A DNA stretch of 64,000 nt, taken from contig NW_023503423.1 of NCBI RefSeq assembly GCF_014529535.1, positions 6,248,473 to 6,312,472 of the forward strand, given 5' to 3'. The notes beneath the pieces are model-generated. The model did not search any database, was not told the origin of the DNA, and saw only the letters and a program-made list of their open reading frames with translations. Both the position numbers and the translations under genes were made by a program. The stretch's first letter is position 1, and every line of letters starts with the position of its first letter. This DNA is from Bradysia coprophila (Eukaryota > Arthropoda > Insecta > Diptera > Sciaridae). Positions 58,260 to 64,000 of the stretch are shown one piece after another.

Positions 58260-59660
58260 TTAAATGAAAATTCGTAAAGCTCGTAAGTCTATAGGATAAA
58301 AGACAAAATTTTTAAAGTTCGTTTTATTTTTCAAATCAATTTATTTATATGAAGGCTTAGTTCGGATTGAAAGAAATTCAATGGCAGTAAGAACTTAATG
58401 TTATCGTTGACAACTTGAAGGTGCAGGAAATGTTTACAATTATAATATGGAGCAAACGATACGAAAAATTACTAAAGAAAAGTTTAAAATATTAAATTTA
58501 CGCTTCGTTCCCATTTTAAATATTACATAACTTAAACGTATCATTTCACCAACAATTGTTCTGATATCTGATATTTTACAGGTTGGGTTTGTACAAACAA
58601 TACCCTCTCTAGCAACCAAACTTGATTTTTTTTTTGTAATGGAGTTGCCATGCCGCACTTTTTACTTTTAAATTAATAGATTATGATTGGCTCGTTCGGT
58701 ATGTGTATCTTATGTAGATGGAAGCTGGGGTTTCGGTGGGCTTTGAAATTAAGTTTATCTATGTTGCCCACATTGCAATGTCAAACGTATGTCCAAGGTC
58801 TTTAATTTGTGCTAGGTGAAGTCCTTTTTCATCAAGCGATCCGCGCAACCTCCAAATTAAAATATTTTGAAATTGTCAATAACGTGTGGCAACGAGTAGA
58901 AAACTATAATCAAAACCCAGCAGATACCGGTGGCGATCCACTCCTGTACTAACGGACAATACATAAACTAGTTCCTTAATCTATATCGACATCACACGAA
59001 AAACACAAATTTTATACTTCATTTTATTTTTACACACCCAAAAAAGGGTGCAACACACAAAAAGACATCGCAATCACAAATTATTCACTTTATGTACAGT
59101 AGTGCGATCAAAGTAGTGTGTAAATGGATTTTCATATATATACTTTTGCGCACTAGTGCAATAGCTATTCGAACACCAAAACGGTGACAGGAGGCGTAAT
59201 ATTGTCAACACAAAAAAAGAACATCGCTGCTCATACCAAGGTTCTGAAAGAGCCGGTGGAGCAACTGAAGATGGCCACCACCGAGCTCTGAGGCCGAAAC
59301 AGTGTTAGTAGTAGTGGTACGGGAAGAGCAAATTTTGTTCTGTTAAGCGGTTTTGATCACGTGAGAGTTTGTGTAGTCCGTTGCTAAAGCGCAACGTAAA
59401 CAAGGCATCAGAACAGTCGGAGCGTTTGCTGCGACTTAGCCCCGTACGACCCGTAATCCTATTTCGTTCGTAACCATAATACGTCCGTAGCCGTAATACG
59501 CCCGGAACCCTAATACGTCTACAACCCTCTAATGCGTCTGTTACCAAAATGCAAGTCAAGTTGGGCATGGTCAAATTTACTGAAAGTGTTCATTTTTAAA
59601 ATTGCGCATAGCGCAATTACGAAAGCCCGTACGAAGTACCTCTCAAATAAAACCAACAAT
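58260..59660. other. Intergenic, no gene seen
   Basis: AT-rich. Several short frames look non-coding. 59440-59540 has an irregular repeat of the kind ACCCTAATACGTCT/CCGTAATACG. Nothing else recognised. Confidence 0.5.
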
Positions 59661-59664
59661 TTAC

Positions 59665-60540
59665 GATATTATTTTCTATTGGGTATTCAATTATCTCTCA
59701 AATGAAACCAAAACTAGCAAAATCGGATGAGATTTACTCGATTTATGTGCAAAAAACACTTAGGGCCCAATAGCGGCCTTAGTCCAAGGGCCCAAATTTG
59801 AAACTTTTTTCGCCACGTTCTTTTCGGTATTCAATTACCTTCCATAAAAAACTAAATCTAGTAAAATCGGATAAGATTTACTCGATTTATGTGCAAAAAA
59901 CACTTAGGGCAGAGTAGCGGCCTTAGTCCAAGGGCCCAAATTTGAAACTTTTTTCGCCACGTTCTTTTCGGTATTCAATTAGATTCCATAAAAAACTAAA
60001 TCTAGCAAAATCGGATGAGATTTACTCGATTTATGTGCAAAAAACACTTAGGGCCGAGTAGCGGCCTTAGTCCAAAGGCCCAAATTTGAAACTTTTTTTG
60101 CCATCATTCAATTCGGCATTCAATTATCTCTCAAATGAAACAAAATCTAGCAAAATCGGATGAGATTTACTCGATTTATGTGCAAAAAACACTTAGGGCC
60201 GAGTAGCGGCCTTAGTCCAAGGGACCAAATTTGAAACTTTTTTCGCCATCATTCTATTCGGCATTCAATTATCTCTCAAATGAAACAAAAACTAGAAAAA
60301 TCGGATGAGATTTACTCGATTTATGTGCAAAAAACACTTAGGGCCGAGTAGCGGCCTTAGTCCAAGGGCCCAAATTTGAAACTTTTTTCGCCACGTTCTT
60401 TTCGGTATTCAATTAGATTCCATAAAAAACTAAATCTAGCAAAATCGGATGAGATTTACTCGATTTATGTGCAAAAAACACTTAGGGCCGAGTAGCGGCC
60501 TTAGTCCAAAGGCCCAAATTTGAAACTTTTTTTGCTTGCT
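59665..60540. repeat. Tandem satellite, 144-145 bp unit, about 6 copies
   Basis: The box ACACTTAGGGCC recurs at about 59757, 59901, 60045, 60190, 60335 and 60479, a spacing of 144, 144, 145, 145 and 144 bp. Each unit also has AAAATCGGATGAGATTTACT, GTAGCGGCCTTAGTCCAA and CCCAAATTTGAAACTTTTTT. Units differ by small changes; two alternate end types (GCCACGTTCTTTTCGG, GCCATCATTC) suggest partly higher-order amplification. Confidence 0.93.
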
Positions 60541-60814
60541 TTCCATTTCAACTAATGCGAACGCACACAATGATACCGAAAAATCATTTTTACAGAGTAT
60601 ATATCACAATCATACATTCTTCGACTGTTTCCTGTTGAATGTAATATTTCGACGTAAATAATGCAATGAACGCGCGAATAGAATATATAATATATAAGGT
60701 AAAGCAAAACAAGAATATACCGGCGAGAAGTCTGGTGAGGTCTTTTTTCTGGAGCTACCAAATACGTAGCAGGAAGAATAGTTTCATCAGTCGATATCCA
60801 GCTGTTGAACAGTA

Positions 60815-61575
60815 AACACCTCTCTACCACCTTTCTATCAGTTTGGTAGTCAACTACCAAGTTGGTATTCAACTACCCGTTTGGTAGTTAACTACCAAAT
60901 TATCGAATTATAAATAGCAAGTAGCCTGAATAATTTCATCAGTCGGTGTGCAGCTCTATCTGCCAACCTGGTAGTCAACTACCAATTTGGTATTAACTAC
61001 CAGTTTGGTCAGCTACCAAAAATCTCAAGCTTTAAATAGGTAAGCAGGTAGAATCATTTCGCCAGTAAGTGCTTATATCTCGAATAGTAAACATCTCTGT
61101 GGAAAATCTCGTTCGGTAGTCGACAATGATCTTGGTAGTCAGCTACCAACTACCAAATTTTCGAATTGCAACTGTGAGCTATCGGTTATCAGATAACATA
61201 TTAAATATTATGCACGTATGACAAAGCGGTCGAGGCTTGCCGATATATAAACAAACATTATACTTCTGTAAATTGTCAAAGTGTCATTCGCATATCTTGT
61301 TGTCTCGTTTTCGCTTATGCGATAAAAAAGAATATGCGAATGACACTTTGACAATTTACAGAAGTATAAAGTTTGTTTATATATCCTAGGTGAATAATTT
61401 TTTCGGGGAATCACACCACGTATGCGATAAAATTATTATTTGCCTAATGTTGATTTGTTCATAGTGGCTTTGCAATTTTTAATATCAATCCAACTACCAG
61501 CTACCAAAACTATTAAAGCTACAAACAACCAAAACTATAACAGACACATACTACCAAAACTACTGACTACCAAAT
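60815..61575. repeat. Cluster of CTACCAA / TTGGTAG motifs
   Basis: Over 20 copies of TTGGTAG or CTACCAA, many as the palindrome TTGGTAGTCAACTACCAA, are scattered over about 350 bp (60815-61165), with more at 61495-61575. The two parts are separated by a hairpin. No ORF accompanies them. Confidence 0.75.
61242..61385. repeat. 144 bp perfect-arm hairpin inside the CTACCAA cluster
   Basis: GATATATAAACAAAC and TTATACTTCTGTAAATTGTC at the left pair with their complements at the right. The loop TTGTTGTCTCGTTTTCGCTT matches a box at 35316-35340, where it lies outside an obvious long hairpin. Confidence 0.8.
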
Positions 61576-63612
61576 TTGTGGAACAGAGACATGCACAAAC
61601 AGGCTGAAAAAGAAGAAGAAGAAGATGTGCTGGTCGTCTGTAACAGGTTAATACAACTTTGTTGAAAATTTGCTGGACAGGAAAATCGGTAAATGGGAGT
61701 GTGCTCTTGCTTTCACATTATATTTACCATCCTCGAAATTAGGAGGCAAAAAAAAGATTGTGGAAATTGTTATCGTCACTACCGCAAAAATCAGCGATGG
61801 CACTGCCTTCGAGTCGGTCTTTTGAAATATTAGATATTTGAAAGTCAACATTTACTCAACTTTTTATGGATGATCTAGTTTAACTTGAATCGACGACCAT
61901 TTCAATAAGCATTCGGATGTACCTTTGCAAATACGTCAATTATTGACAACTAAACACAATTTCATATTAATTGACAACAAATAGATAGAATGTGTGGACG
62001 GACAAAGTACACGAAGCTAGATGGATGGATGGATCAATTGCTGTTGCTGGTATACATATTTTTATTGGCCTTTATTTCTTCGTTCTTGGATTCTTAAATT
62101 TTGGCCTAATTTATTTGTTCTTACACCTTGGATTTTTGTAGGGGCGGGGATTACAATACTTCATCGAATGAAAAAAAGTTTTTGAAAATCCGTTGAGATT
62201 TACTCAAAAAAGAGCACAAAATTGTTACATTTAACGTTTTTTTAAAATCATATTTCCATATTTCCATTTTTAATCATAATCATATTGAACGTGTTACGTA
62301 CGGTGTATTTTCTTTTGTAAGACCCATGACTTACGCTCAAGGGAATCACCAATGAATCATTTGGAAATTTTTTCTCATATAGTTAAATTTTCAAACACTT
62401 TATTATACTTATTTAGTTCTAAAAAATTAATTAAAATTTCTTTCTTATTTAATTATTCTTCACTTATATTCACGCCGTAGGTGCGGTCGAAATTCAAAAT
62501 GGAAAGTGCGGAGATCTTTCTAACGTAGCGTCATTTTCATATAATGAAGCGTTGAAATGTATTTTTCGGTTCACTTTTTCATCGAATTATAGTTACAATA
62601 CTAATGTGTTCGAATACCAACTGACCATTGTTCCTGGAGGATGAAGGTCCTTTATAGCAACTAACTTCATGGACTCTTATGGGCTCCCATAACAAACCAT
62701 GTGTTTATTTTTAAAAGTTGTAAATTGTAAAGCTAAACTGAATCGTAGTGTACAAATTCTAAATATTTTTCTACGCTGTGATTGACGTAATGTCCGTTAA
62801 ATATTCGAAAGCTTGATAAACACATCCTCTGGACAACCTCTGCCACTTGTGACGCAATTTTTTTTTTTCAATTTTCTTTCTAAGATTTTTTGGGTCAATA
62901 TTTTGTTGATAAAATTTTTGCGTACAGGCGCAGAATATGTCACCCTCAACGATATCAGTTAATTTATAAGTTAATACACAAGGACTTGCGTCACCTTCAC
63001 CCTTTAAGGGTTTTTGATTGATTGTTATACTACTGAGTATGTGTACATATCCGAAAGCTACACAGAGAAAAAAGTCGGATTAAATGTTTAATCTACAGAA
63101 AGATTACGAATATTTTAAATATTTCGAAAGATTTCTTTTCAATCTTTTTTCAAAGATTACAATTATTAAATCTTTCAATAGATTGCGTTTCGGGTTAAAA
63201 TGGCTAAAATTGATAGTAGCAATGAAAAGTAAAGAATTTCCCACGAAAATGTTTTGTTTTTGTTTAAAGTTCGTTGTTATGGTATCTAGAGTTTATGATT
63301 AGAAGCTACTGCCATGTGTAATTTTTAGTCATCTGATAGCGATTCAAAAGTAAAAATCACAGTACACAAATGTTTGAGATTTTTTTTTTGCCTTTCTTAA
63401 AGGATATTGATATCCGAGTTAAGAAAATCGTTGAAAAAGTAAATAATTCTTCCATGCAAATGGTACAATTAAATATGGGTGCAAAATACCGTTTTATTAT
63501 AATATTTTCCATACGCTTATGGCACTTTTCAATAGTTTTGTAAGGCTCAACTTCCTTATCTATGCTCATATAGATTTATGAAGTATGATAACCGTTTATT
63601 AAATAATTGGAA

Positions 63613-63935
63613 AATTGAGTTACAAACAATTTTTTTTTATTTTTTATCGATGGAGAACCTAATTATAAGACACTTTGTCTCGTATCATATGCCAAAAAAA
63701 GTTAAAACTTTTTTTATAAATCGAAAGTCACTGAAAACACGAAAATTCGAATAGAAATACAGTATGTCATCAAAAAATTTTGTATTTCGATTCGAATTTT
63801 CGTGTTTTCAGTGACTTTCAAAATGATTTATAAAAAAAGTTTTAACTTTTTTTGACATATGATACGAGACAAAGTGTCTTATAATTAGGTTCTCCATCGA
63901 TAAAAAATAAAAAAAAAATTGTTTGTAACTCAATT
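63613..63935. repeat. 323 bp near-perfect palindrome
   Basis: AATTGAGTTACAAACAATTT at 63613 pairs with its complement ending at 63935. The arms match nearly base for base, through ATCGATGGAGAACCTAATTA and GAAAATTCGAA, around a centre near 63775. Confidence 0.88.
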
Positions 63936-63944
63936 AAAAAAAAA

Positions 63945-64000
63945 ATGTTGCCTTCGATTAGGATTTGAACTCGTTTACAATGATGGTTACCTCAGTTGGT
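63945..64000 (-). repeat. tRNA-like sequence cut by the window edge
   Basis: On the minus strand, ACCAACTGAGGTAACC resembles the 3' half of a D-arm. GAGTTCAAATCCT resembles box B, and a T run follows at about 63947-63937, as in a Pol III terminator. The anticodon-to-T-arm spacing looks too short for a working tRNA. The 5' part is off the window. Confidence 0.4.

Larger units (their letters stand above)
61576..64000. other. Window end: no gene, repeats
   Basis: 62470-62600 is the second copy of the TTCACGCCGTAGGTGCGGTC repeat of 53515. 63613-63935 is a long palindrome and 63940-64000 a tRNA-like end (own entries). 62100-62450 and 62620-63600 are AT-rich with nothing recognised. Confidence 0.5.

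Noticed and set aside
60552-60872. Minus-strand 106-codon frame after the satellite
   Set aside because: No recognisable motif, and its start lies in the CTACCAA cluster; likely chance.

Overview
The window is nuclear DNA of an insect, most likely a lower dipteran. It is AT-rich. Genes have many short GT-AG introns and lie among very abundant inverted-repeat transposon debris. An insect-type ionotropic receptor and a clan-3-like P450 place it in insects. A secreted, Cys-bearing coiled-coil gene recalls the salivary DNA-puff genes of fungus gnats (Sciaridae), but placement in Sciaridae is only an inference. All gene models below were read by hand from the sequence: exon joins were accepted only when GT-AG sites and reading phase agreed, and exceptions are stated.

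Layout. 1-9.9 kb: a cytochrome P450 (+, 5' end off the window) whose first visible intron is 8.2 kb long and contains an antisense ionotropic receptor gene (2.4-4.8 kb) plus hAT elements and palindromic repeats. 9.9-15.7 kb: gene-poor, with tRNA-like remnants, MITEs and one broken coding remnant. 15.7-21.0 kb: a compact housekeeping block with the mitochondrial release factor (+), an uncharacterised Ser-rich nuclear-type protein with a repeated DVINSFL motif (-), a possible small ORF (+) and the mitochondrial AAA chaperone BCS1 (+). 22.7-33.7 kb: a 16-exon gene for a protein of about 1035 residues that I do not recognise; its next-to-last intron carries a 3.1 kb hAT element. 33.7-37.4 kb: repeats. 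37.4-39.5 kb: the secreted coiled-coil gene with a clear TATA/Inr promoter. 39.8-41.4 kb: bifunctional UMP synthase (-). 42.1-44.7 kb: a small acidic protein and the ciliary protein DRC9/IQCG (+). 46.4-47.9 kb: an uncharacterised protein with a KEN box (-). 47.9-52.4 kb: a foldback element, a decayed eIF5B-like GTPase, the 3' end of an R2-type non-LTR retrotransposon and a damaged one-pass membrane-protein gene. 54.5-55.0 kb: a signal-anchored protein (-) with an 1.8 kb hAT element just upstream. 57.7-58.3 kb: the start of a secreted Gly-rich protein (-). 58.3-64.0 kb: no convincing gene; a 144 bp tandem satellite, a cluster of CTACCAA motifs and large palindromes.

The genes do not form an obvious pathway. 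Two are mitochondrial (mRF1, BCS1), one makes pyrimidines (UMPS), one is axonemal (DRC9), and P450, IR and the secreted coiled-coil protein are arthropod-type environment or secretion genes. The dominant theme outside genes is transposition: six elements keep recognisable 8 bp target-site duplications of the hAT type.
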